From the NCBI GenBank assembly GCA_037892935.1, contig JAYXKI010000008.1:682001-746000 (forward strand): a stretch of 64,000 bases of DNA, read 5' to 3'. Under the pieces are notes generated by a model that was not told the origin of the DNA, ran no database searches, and saw only the letters and a program-made list of their open reading frames with translations. How positions within the stretch are numbered: the stretch's first letter is position 1; each line of letters begins with the position of its first letter. The DNA is from Phlebopus portentosus. Its lineage: Eukaryota; Basidiomycota; Agaricomycetes; Boletales; Boletinellaceae. A program made the position numbers and the translations under genes. This document shows positions 44,209 through 54,009 of the stretch, one piece after another.

Positions 44209-46121
44209 CTATGTAGTCTCAAACGTCTTCGCAATGATGTCTTTGGCATGCAACCGAGACTCCGGATTTGTAGAACAACTGGAGCTCAGGATTTCGGAAA
44301 GCCAAGAGCAGTCACCGGTTAGCTCAAGTGCACGATCCGGTGCCGATCCATGTTGGGCCATGGACACAACCTCCCAATCAGTCAGGTTATGAAATGGTGG
44401 CTCCCCCCAGTATATCTGTACGAGTCAAGTCAGCAGCATCCAGGTAAAGTGAAAGAACAACTGGCTTCCAAGCAGGTCATTCCAAAAGCGTAAATATCAG
44501 ACTTTGCATTCATACGACCATCACCGCCGTGAACGCTGGGGTGCACGAGCTCAGGAGCCATCCAGCGGAGGGTTCCGCTAATTCCCGTGCTGGCGGTTAA
44601 CGTCCCTGCATTGATGAGTCGCGCTAGACCGAAATCCGCAATCCGAGGGCTTCCGAAATCGTCAACGAGAATATTGGCCTAGTCAAGAAAGAAAGAAAGT
44701 CCAGAAGGTTGGTAATAGCGCTACTACTCAGAAAAGAATACTGCTGACACATTTGAGGTCTCCGTGTATTACCTCAGGCTCGTTGTTGTGTAAGTAAGCG
44801 AGTCCTGAGCAAATCTGCTTCGCCTATTCCGAAGGAAAAAGTGAGAATGGTTCCAGTCTGAAATTTAAGATAAGACTTACCACGTCGAATTTGTCTATAG
44901 TCGGATTTCGTCGAAGATAAGTGAGCAGATCCCCGTTGTCCATGAAAGGTGAAACAAGTCCGACAGAAAGAAATCCCTCGCTACAAATCCCGAGGAATGG
45001 CAAAACGTTTGGATTGTCAAGCGGTTTCCAAATAAATGCCTCCTTGCACAGTTCCTATCGGTCACAAATGAGTCTTACATCTACCCAAGGTCAAGCGAAA
45101 ATCGATTACCCGATGCTTTTGTCTCTTCATCTCGGAATCCCAGAGGAAACGGGAGATCTTGACTGCCACCTTTTGTTCACCAATTCGTCCCTTGTATACA
45201 TCGCCGTAACTTCCGCCTCCGATTGCATGTTCCTGTAGCTTCTCTACGTTTAGCAAGTAAAAACTTTTGGGCAAGATTCCGTAGTTTCTTGCTTCCTTGT
45301 ACAGGAATCGATCTAGTGCTTTTCTTTCATTACCGTTCAGCTCGTCCACACTGTCGTCGAGGATCTGATTATGCAATTGGAACAAAAAGAAATTCAGAAA
45401 CTTCACTTGACTAGCACTCACTTCCTGAGCAATATCGACCCTCTCCATTACATCCCGTATGATGTCTTTGTCTGTATGATCGGAATCGCCTGTCAAGTAG
45501 CGAATTTCAAGGTGACGGTCAGCAATCCTGCAATAATCCAGGAATCTTCTGAAGGAACTCTAAGCGACGAGGGAAGCATAGGAGATCAGATGCACTTACA
45601 TTCTGCTCTCGAGACGCTTCAAGTCACTGATTGTGGAGCTGAATGAAATACGACGAGGAGCCGTCAACATCGAGAAGCCATCATCTTCGCAAGAAGTTAT
45701 GGCATCAATCACGCTCCAACAGGAATTAGTTTCGGTTGCTACGATACCATAAGAGCAGATATGTTCAACGAAGAACCTGAGAAACTGCAATAATTTAGCC
45801 CGTTCACTCTGTTTTCTTGTATAGACACCTTACTCCTTGCGAGTGGACAACCATAAGCTCGTCAAAAGGGAGTGACCCGTACTGGTTATCACTTTCATGA
45901 AGACTAACCATTTCGCCGACTTCAAGCGTAGCAGCCTGGGCGAGAAAACAGTAGGCTGCTATACACCATATTATTGTCTCGTTGATGATGCAACCTTCGA
46001 TGCTTGGATCGAGGTTAAGCGGGTTTATGAAGTATTTGCTACTGTCGAAGTCCGGGTATGCTGCTTTAATATCGTCGTATAGACCATTCAGGATATCTGG
46101 TGAGGCCTCCAACACCGACAT
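44209..46121 (-). CDS. Protein kinase, TKL-like, with unknown N-terminal domain
   Basis: Eight exons on the minus strand: 45834-46121, 45600-45784, 45422-45548, 45110-45364, 44881-45054, 44749-44823, 44466-44678 and 44209-44415, giving 507 aa with all phases closing. Kinase motifs in order: the Gly loop IGGGSYGDVYKG, VAVKI (catalytic Lys), EAFIWKPLDNPNVLPFLGIC, the catalytic loop HGDLKCANIL, DFG in RIADFGLARL, APE in GTLRWMAPELV, SDIYAFGMTCLE and a late Arg in NPESRLHAKDI. The HGDLK form in place of HRDLK is common in basidiomycete TKL-like kinases. The N-terminal 250 residues are helical and unfamiliar but are also found in the tandem copy. The intron after TCLE begins GCCAGT (GC-AG). Target unknown. 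Confidence 0.88.
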
Positions 46122-46419
46122 GGTGGTTTATGGCGTACGAGCAGTGGCATCAAAATTAGCGAAAAAGGCAGACTCTGAAACATGCGATTCCATCGATGAG
46201 ATCAAATTATGTAAGTATAGACAAGTTTTTTCGTCCGTCATGTTCGTGCTTTGCAGCGGAGATGGACCAAAAATGCTACGATTTATACATAGTATTCTAT
46301 TACGGAGAACAAAGTTTATTATTTTTCGCATTACTTTCCACCCCGCATTAGGCGTGCCAGACTCGGACCGTTTTTCGAATATGATAGTAAATTACTATCC
46401 GCCGTATCCTCAGGACGTG

Positions 46420-47883
46420 AGAGACGGGCAGATAACTTCCCGTTCGGGAAGATATCAGTGGCTTGCGATCGAAAGTCTGGTTCTATACTGCAACAGCGCT
46501 CCAAAATCGCCGAAACCCAGGAACACCCTTGGTCATCTCAAGAGCACGTTCCAATGCCACTCCATCTCGCGCCATCGTTACGACTTCCCAGTCAGTTTTC
46601 TCGTGGAACGGTATATCTTCCTTGAATATCTAGCCCTCGCGAATTACTGTAACATGTTCCCGTTGTCCATAATAGTCCAATAGAAGGAAAGCCGTCCGTG
46701 CAAATACCGAGAAATGGCAGAACGTTTGGGTGCTTGAGTGGCTTCCAAATAAACGCTTCCCTGCAAATTTCCTAGAAACCGAGTAAGTAAACCGAATTCA
46801 GGGATGAGTAAGGAGGAACCCAATTATTACCCGATATCTCTCATCTTTCATTGCTGGTTCCCAGAAGAAACGACAGACCTTGACTGCGACTCTCTGGTCA
46901 CCTATCTGCCCTTTGTATACATAACCAAAACTCCCACACCCGAAGGGGTGCTCCCCCGTCCTTTTCACGCCTTGCAGGTAAAAGCGCTTGGGAAGGATTC
47001 CGCGATTTTTTGCCGCCTTGTAGAGGAATTTCACCAGTACCTTTCTGGTTCTGAGCGTAAGCGCTGTACTTTTACTGTCCAGCATCTGATCGGGCAGTCG
47101 TAGTTATATTATAAACTGAGAACCAGGTCAACTCGCACTTACATCTTGTACGGCATTGACTTGCCTCTCTACATCAGGTCCGCGATTCTCGTCTCCAGAA
47201 CCACGAAAAGCGCACGAGCAGTACGCTTCAAGGTGACAATCAGCAATCCTAGCGTAATCAAGAACTCTTCTAAACGCGAAGGATGGGTATATGGAATGAC
47301 TCCACCCGAACAAAACGATACTCACATTCTTGATTTAAGAGAATCTAGATCGTTGATTGCACGTGCAAACAGGCTGCTTTGTGGAGCCTTCAATGCGGAT
47401 GTAAAGCCGACATCATCTGCAGGTGTGAGGGTGTCAATGATATCCCAACATTGTTTGACTTTCGTCGCAACGACTGCGGTTGAGTAGATGCGTCCAGAAA
47501 AGAAGTCGAGGAACTGTGAATAACTTTACTTATCATCATAATCGTAGGCAAAAACAGGCAGTTTTCTTATAACTTACACCATTCGATTGGATTAGAAGAA
47601 GATCCGGAAGAGTCAATTGCTCCCAATCCACTATCCATTCAGAACTTCGGTTTAGCACGTGGCAACGAATAAACAAATGAATAAGAACCTTTTCTTCAAT
47701 TTCCACCTTCACTGCCTGAACCAGAAAATTATAGACCATGGTAATCCATTCCGTCAATGGGTCGTCGGAAAGCTCCCATATCTGCGGATCGTGTTCCTGA
47801 CACGAGCACGTTGCATATTCGCTCCTGTCGAAAGTCGGGTGAGCTGCTTCAATGTCGTCGAAGAGATCGAGTGCAGCATCCAT
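46420..47883 (-). pseudogene. Tandem kinase pseudogene with catalytic-core deletion
   Basis: Second copy of the kinase at 44209-46121, same orientation. The N-terminal region (MDAALDLFDDIEAAHPTFDR, then FLDFFSGRIYSTAVVATKVK, RVLDYARIADCHLEAYC) and the kinase N-lobe (GCGSFGYVYKGQIG, VAVKV, EAFIWKPLKHPNVLPFLGIC) are readable with the same intron positions. After TDGFPSIGLL the sequence jumps to FHEKTDWEVVTMARDGV. The catalytic loop, the DFG and the APE motif are all absent, about 120-130 residues. The tail (CSWVSAILERCCSIEP) lies in another frame. The product cannot be an active kinase; a short N-terminal fragment could still be made. Confidence 0.84.
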
Positions 47884-48372
47884 AGTTGAAGTGATGGTTG
47901 AGGTGAAGACGATGCCGTGAGAGAAATCGAAGTAGTACTATGTAGTACTAGTGCCCACCGTTCTAATTCGATGTATCAGGCTTGTGCCTGCCACGCAAAA
48001 CTTCGAGCTCGTGCCTTGTATTGTGAGATTTCAAAGACACGAACATTACGTGAACCCGAATCTAGTCGGATGAGATTTCTCCCATGAGAGGGTCGGAGTG
48101 GAGTTTGAACGTCACGCGAAGCTTAGGATCATGGTGCAAAATGGTACTAAAAGGGAAGCGATGCAAGAATGCGTTGAATATACTATACAAATGACTGTCT
48201 GAGCTACATAGGTAGGCAAGAAGTAAGTTTTTTAAAGTCATAAAGAATCAAGAAATTAGTCGGAAATGCGTAAAACGGGACACCGCGACACGTGCAAATC
48301 TTTTCGTCCCTCCTCTTCTTGTCTAGAACCACTGTAGAAATCGCTCAAACTGAATAAAAGCCTGATTCATAT
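47884..48372. other. Intergenic, no gene recognised
   Basis: Short spacer between the kinase pseudogene and the 3' end of the PDK gene. No coding signal. Confidence 0.4.
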
Positions 48373-50142
48373 CTATTGAAGGGGTTCCCGCGAGCTCGAG
48401 AGTCGATTGAGGTGAATGTATACGTCCGTTCCGTACCCCTCCATGCTGATCAGCTTTAGATCACCGCCGAAGTAGCGTGCATACTGTATGATTATGAGAC
48501 TTCAGCGTTAGCATTGCACAGACAAAATGAAGGCAAAGGACGCACCAATCGCGAAAGTGGTAAACCATAACCAAATCCTGCCATAGGCGCTTTGAAGTCC
48601 GAGTCGGTAAAGTCATCCTGAATGCCCTGATTCGCCATCGTCGTGTACATATACGTCCACACAAGCGGAATCGCACTTCTTGGAATTCCGCCTCCCTCAT
48701 CGCTAATCTTAATCGTGATATCTTCTCGGCCTTCGCCCACGATTACCTTGATGGGAGGAAGTTTTTCAGGAGCAGCGACTGCCTCGGCGACACCAAATCG
48801 CTCAACGACGGCTCGAAGAGAGTTCTTGAGGAGCTCAAAGCATATGTGAGAAAGATGTCCGGGAACATAGGCGAAGTGTAAATCGGGTTTGCAGATGAGT
48901 TGGACCGGTGGACCGGTGAACATGCCATAGTGCTCTTCACAGACGAACCGAGCGTTCTCGATTGATTCGTGTACGATATCGCGTACATTCGCACGCGTAC
49001 AAATGATACCGACGTAATCTGGGTGTGGCTCAAGCGTGTTGAGTGCGATGTGCTGGCCAATGAGGAATCGAATTCCAATACGAGACAGATAGAATCTGTC
49101 GAGCCATTGCTGCATTTCCATACCAATGTGCGTTTCCTTCGGATCACCTCGAGAGCGTTTCCATTCAAGTACACCTTGGGCGACAGTCGTGACTGTCGGA
49201 TCATGCCGTCGTTTGATCTTCTGCAGGAGGTTCGTAAAGGACGCGTTGAACGCGTGCATCTCTGGTGGCCATTTCATGTCTGGCATGCCAGGTGGGGCGT
49301 AATATCGGCGCTCTATCGGAATTCTCAACTTCGACGGCTTCGTCGAGTTCCCGCCATTCCCGAAACCAAAGCTATTGCTCCCGTAGCCGTTGTAGAATCC
49401 GTCTGAGCCTTTATCTTGATCGTAGAATGCTTCCACACCCGCAACGCTTTCCATGATGCTCGGATTGGGTATCGCTTCGGGAAGCTTATGCTTGTGGTGC
49501 CCATGATGAGAGTATAAGGCCTTCTTTACCTCGGGAGTGAGGAAAAATTTGGGAAAGTTGATGAGTTCCTGGAAAATGGAAGTTCGGTGAGTGAGGGATT
49601 GCTTTAACTCCGCATAGAAGCAGGGGAAAGGAACGCGAGAGAGTAAAGAGGTGATAAAGACGAGTTCAAAGATTCACAACGGAACGTAGTGTTGACAGTT
49701 GACAGTAGGTAAAAGGATGATGAGGAAAGGGAAAAGACGACTAGCGTACCTCGAAAGATTGGCAGTACCAATTCTTCACTTTATTTATAGACGGCATGCC
49801 CGAGAGATCATGCGGGAGCTCGTCTAGCTCTTTGGCACGATGTGCAAGTCGAATCGGCAGCTCCTCTGATGAATACATCCACAGAGCATATAGAGTGAGA
49901 CAAATAACGAAAGAGTTAGATAGGCGTACCAAGTAGGAATTGCGATCCCTTGAAGAGTGTGCCCTGAGACGGATTTTGGCCGAACAGTACCATCTGCTGC
50001 AAAGACACTGTATATGCTCAATCAGACCGCACATCTTCCAAGTTTCATGACCTAATCGCAACGCACCTCCAGCCTGAGGAAAGCTAGCGAAATGGTGTAT
50101 GCGATCCCAAAGGGCCGCAGTTATTCGGAAGGGTGACGACAT
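48373..50142 (-). CDS. Mitochondrial pyruvate dehydrogenase kinase (PDK/BCKDK family)
   Basis: Phosphorylates and inactivates the E1 subunit of the pyruvate (or branched-chain keto acid) dehydrogenase in the mitochondrial matrix. Five exons on the minus strand: 50067-50142, 49930-50007, 49750-49865, 48546-49568 and 48373-48483, giving 467 aa. Family blocks are [57 protein letters not shown], the N box [16 protein letters not shown], the G1 box [20 protein letters not shown], the G2 box [19 protein letters not shown] and the C-terminal [15 protein letters not shown]. The ATP-binding GHKL fold is complete. A Gly/Ser/Asn-rich insertion of about 40 residues ([20 protein letters not shown]) lies in the N-terminal half. 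No clear presequence was seen, as is common for this family. Confidence 0.93.
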
Positions 50143-50959
50143 GTCTGACTCGGTTGCTAAGATCCACCTCTCGTTTAAACACGATATCTATGCTTTGACC
50201 AATCTTTTGACGCAGGTGAGCTGAAACTAGACGGAAGGACCGCGGTGATGGGAGAAGGAGGAAGAGAGACGAAGCAAAACGAGTATAGTGGGAGAAGCTG
50301 AAATGCTAACCGGAGACGAGGTGAGGAAAGAGTCCGATGTCCCGCATTTGGTCTCGGAGCAATCATGTGCTTCCTTTGCTAAACTCAGTCACGTGGTATA
50401 TATCCGCATTTGATCATATCATCCCTGCATTTGATAAAAATGCAAGTTAGTTCGTACGCCCCTTCCCTTCTGTGCTTCGCCGTTTATTTCATCTCTTTTT
50501 TTTTATCGTTATCTTTATCTTTATCTTTTGTGGATGTCGGGCTCGTGCACCTGAACCTCTCACTACGACTGTAAGTGGTGACCCGGATGTCCGACCCGTC
50601 CCGGCGAGCTATAAAAACCCGCACGACGTCCCGTTTCCCGCTCTCCGTTTCAGTCGTCGTTTCCACCGGACTTGGCGGACGACTGTGTATGAAGAGTACT
50701 TTTTGCCGAGAAGCACATCCCACTAGTGGCCATCCGACTTTGCCCGGCTACGAATGCCATAGTAGACTATCTTCGGCTGTCTCCGATATGTATCTTGATC
50801 TACTGTAATCTCGATTCTCTCCGCATCCCCGCATTTATTCGTACTTATTGAATATTGATCGTGTGCACAAAGCAATGCAATGACTTTCTGGCAGAACGAT
50901 TTCTTTCTTACTTACAGTGTATGTCGGTTTCGCCGGTTATTATCATATAAAACTGTCTG
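50143..50959. other. Intergenic, no gene recognised
   Basis: 5' flank of the PDK gene. A CACGTG box followed by TATATA lies near 50390-50403 and may belong to the PDK promoter. The short ORFs have no known product. Confidence 0.35.
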
Positions 50960-51560
50960 GCACCCGTGTCCAGTCGACTCACACTAGCGCATCGCACCCG
51001 GACGACGTCGCGTCTCCTCCTCCACTGAGAGGGATTTCTCCAGGAATCTTCCGGATCGCCGAGCTGTGCGAGGAGAAGAGAGGAGAGGAAGGTGTATGTG
51101 GACTGCATGATGCAGATTGCTGCAACAAACTCCGGCCGGAAGATCATCTCACCGCCATAAGCATACACCTCTTGCGTAGCTCTGTTACTAGTAACCCTCA
51201 TCGACAGCTTGCGAAATGCAGCCGCTACTTGGTCGGCACACAAAAGCCGACTTGGCGGACGTGAAGTTCGGCAGGGTAAATAAAAAGCGCGCGATGGTGT
51301 CCCGTTTTGTTTTGAAAATGGCAAGAGCCGGTAGGTTTAGCCATACATACAGTACTAGTACTTCGCTGGTCGAATGAATGAATATGCAAACTTTAGCTTG
51401 ACAAGGACGAGACGACTCACGAATAAATGGCCAGCCAGCCGTACAATTCTTGAGGTAAGTGTGTATGCCTGGCTTAGGATCATACCATCCCGCCAAGAGC
51501 CTACATGTACATGAGAATCGCGACGGAGAAACAAAGCCGGTGGACATTCGCGATTTACTC
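50960..51560 (-). pseudogene. Relic of the AAAP amino acid transporter gene
   Basis: On the minus strand, EVYAYGGEMIFRPE is followed directly by FVAAICIMQSTYTF and then GDPEDSWRNPSQWRRR. These match FAYGGAMIFPEF, VAAVCIMQFTYTF and GDSWRSASRWRR of the intact transporter at 54010-57104, but about 100 residues between the first two blocks are missing. Another piece near 51500-51540 matches the FCFSVAI region at the DNA level (AATCGCGACGGAGAA). No continuous frame exists. The hAT-like element directly adjoins it. Confidence 0.72.
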
Positions 51561-51568
51561 GATGGCTT

Positions 51569-52140
51569 TAGGGCTCCGCGCGTATAATTTTAGGCTTATA
51601 TGCATACGCTCGTATTATATACGGCGTATACGCGTATACGGGGCTAAGCCTACTCATATAATATATTGGCCGTTAGGCTTCACGTTCGAGCCCCAGAAAT
51701 GCTTACCGGACGCTCCTTGACTCAAAACAGCTAACACAGATTTCAACTTGATCATAGACGACGAGATTCTGTCAGGAAGGTTGTTTGATTTACAAAAATT
51801 CTCACAGTATAAGCAAGACAGCCCTTGATTCCAATGTCAAACCCGGTACTCAGGTCTTGAGAAAAATATCCAATGCTATAATTTCGGTGAGTAACAAACT
51901 AACCTTGATGTAAAATGGGCCACTATTTTCATTCAAGCCCGAGTTTCTCACAGAGTTCAAGCCCTGAAAATATACGCGCGCGCGCGTATACTCCGTATAC
52001 GCAAAAATTTCCAGAACCATATACGCATACGACCGTATAAATACGCGCGTATATTTTCGTTCTTCGAGTCGATACGCATACGCGCGTATAGCGTATACGC
52101 CGTATCGTATACGCTATACACGATACTCTGCGGAGCCCTA
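51569..52140. mobile_element. hAT-like non-autonomous element (MITE), 572 bp, 8-bp target duplication
   Basis: The direct repeat GATGGCTT flanks the element exactly (51561-51568 and 52141-52148). The ends are TAGGGCTCCGC at the left and its reverse complement GCGGAGCCCTA at the right, an 11-bp TIR. An 8-bp duplication with TAGGG-type ends is the signature of the hAT superfamily. Inside, both subterminal zones are packed with palindromic TATACGC/GCGTATA motifs, probably transposase-binding repeats. There is no transposase ORF. Confidence 0.88.
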
Positions 52141-52705
52141 GATGGCTTGGGCATCAGCATCACCAAGACACACAGTACAGTACAACACAGCTCCCCAACT
52201 GTCCGGGACGGATCAGAATCCGGCTCTTACACGGAGAAGTGAAAGAACTCCCCATTCGAACGGGGGGGGGGAGGGCATGGAAGCCGACATGATAATAATA
52301 ACGGTACAACTGTACTGTACGTACGGACTTCTACAACACCGAGCACACACACGCGCAGTGTACATCTCCCAATCCAATCCCGATCGATATTACGATCGAT
52401 ATTACGATCGTCCATCCGTTCCGAGTCTCCAGCCCATCTACAAACAAACGTCTTTATACTTACTTATTGTACGCACGACGCATCCGAGCTCGAGCTCCCC
52501 AACACGCAGAAACAGAAACAGAAACAGAGCCTCTATAGTCTATACGAAATAAAAAAGGGGCCCATATCATGATTATTTGATTACTGTAGCAGCATGCGAT
52601 GCCGGACGTCCGTGTGTGTGTTCTGTTTATTCGGAATGACGTTCCGGATATGCACTGCACGCATCCGCCGACTTCGAGTTTCAAGTTTCACAAGTCATAA
52701 TTACC

Positions 52706-52750
52706 AGGACAGGACAGGACAGGACAGGACAGGACAGGACAGGACAGGAC
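52706..52750. repeat. Pentanucleotide repeat (AGGAC)9
   Basis: Nine perfect tandem copies of AGGAC, uninterrupted. Confidence 0.95.
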
Positions 52751-52897
52751 TGTAATGCTCATACTCGTACTAAACTAAACTAAAAAAAGGTGGGCTGAAC
52801 GGATCTAGTACACGTACGTACATACTGTATATACGCCAGTCGTGAATCGTGATGATGTCGTCAAGGTCAGGAAGAAGGGACTCGGACTCGGACTATG

Positions 52898-52944
52898 TGA
52901 TATGATATGGTACGATATGATATGATATGATATGATATGATATA
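52898..52944. repeat. Pentanucleotide repeat (GATAT)n
   Basis: About nine imperfect copies of GATAT with two single-base changes near the left end. Confidence 0.85.
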
Positions 52945-53066
52945 ATGAAATTTTTTTTGGCAGTATTAGTGGGGATGCAAGCTTTGAGTAACGCAGTCGG
53001 TTGCCAGTACTAGTACTAGTACTAGCGAACGAACAGCGAAAAAGTGACAGGGAGAAACACACACGC

Positions 53067-53070
<4 letters not shown>

Positions 53071-53110
<40 letters not shown>
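53071..53110. repeat. Dinucleotide repeat (GA)20
   Basis: Twenty perfect GA units. They create spurious Arg-Glu ORFs on the plus strand and Ser-Leu ORFs on the minus strand. Confidence 0.97.
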
Positions 53111-53114
<4 letters not shown>

Positions 53115-54009
53115 CACAGATGGGACTCAAAAAAAAAAAAAGGTAACAATAATACTGGTAATAATAATAGTAATATGTACAAGGCAAAAATCCAACACTA
53201 GTACTCACTTGCCTTCCCTCCCCAAACCAGCATTTCTACTGTACAACAGTCAGGTAAGGTGCACGTGCACGTAGACTCGGGGCAGTAGAGTACGTACTAG
53301 AGTGTACCGTTTCGTTTTTCGTTTCGGTTCGACCGTTTTAGATATATATTTAGTGGTTTGACCTGATTGATATTATACGGGATGGATATATACTACATAC
53401 AAGGACCACGGGGTGGGCGAACGTGTATGTACTGTGTACCTGTACAACTACCACTACTACTACTGCTAACTACTGTAGCAAACGGACGGAGTACACTGTG
53501 ATTCGGAGACGATGGCAGGGGAGTCGTTCATTCATTCATTCATTCAGTTCTTTCTTTTCTTTATTATTATTATTTTTGTTGTTGTTGCTGTTGTTGTTTT
53601 TGTTGTTGTTCCACCGCCGCCGTAGCCGTAGTCGTTCTCTGCGTGTAAACGTTACATGTACCGGTCAAGTGTAGGTCCGTTACCTTCATTCTTCATTCTT
53701 CATTCGCATCCTCGTCTCGTCCCGTCTCGTCTCGTCAACCTCGAGGGGACGAGGGGAAAAAATTAGTACAGTGCTAAAGCAGCAGGAGGAGGAGGGGGAA
53801 GAATGAAGTGAAGTGAAGTGAAGAAGGGAAAAAAATGAGTTCATGATGCGCTACGCGTGAGACATGCGAGCCCGAAAAAAGACGAAAAACGTTGATAAGG
53901 ATGAGGGTGGGAGATAAGTATGAGTGTTTGCATGAGAAGAATGAGAAGCTTGAGAAGAGAAGCTTGAGAAGAAGAGGCTTAAGAAGACAGACAAACTTCC
54001 ATCTCGAGT

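Larger units (their letters stand above)
52149..54009. other. Long non-coding region rich in simple repeats
   Basis: No recognisable gene in about 1.9 kb. It holds the repeats listed separately plus short runs of ATCG-type, GTT, ATT and TTCATTC units near 53530-53705. ORFs here translate repeats. Confidence 0.6.

Noticed and set aside
52706..52750. Repeat array considered as CRISPR
   Set aside because: Units are 5 bp with no spacers, in a eukaryotic genome. It is a microsatellite.
53001..53274. ORFs over the (GA)20 repeat
   Set aside because: They encode only Arg-Glu or Ser-Leu runs from the dinucleotide repeat.
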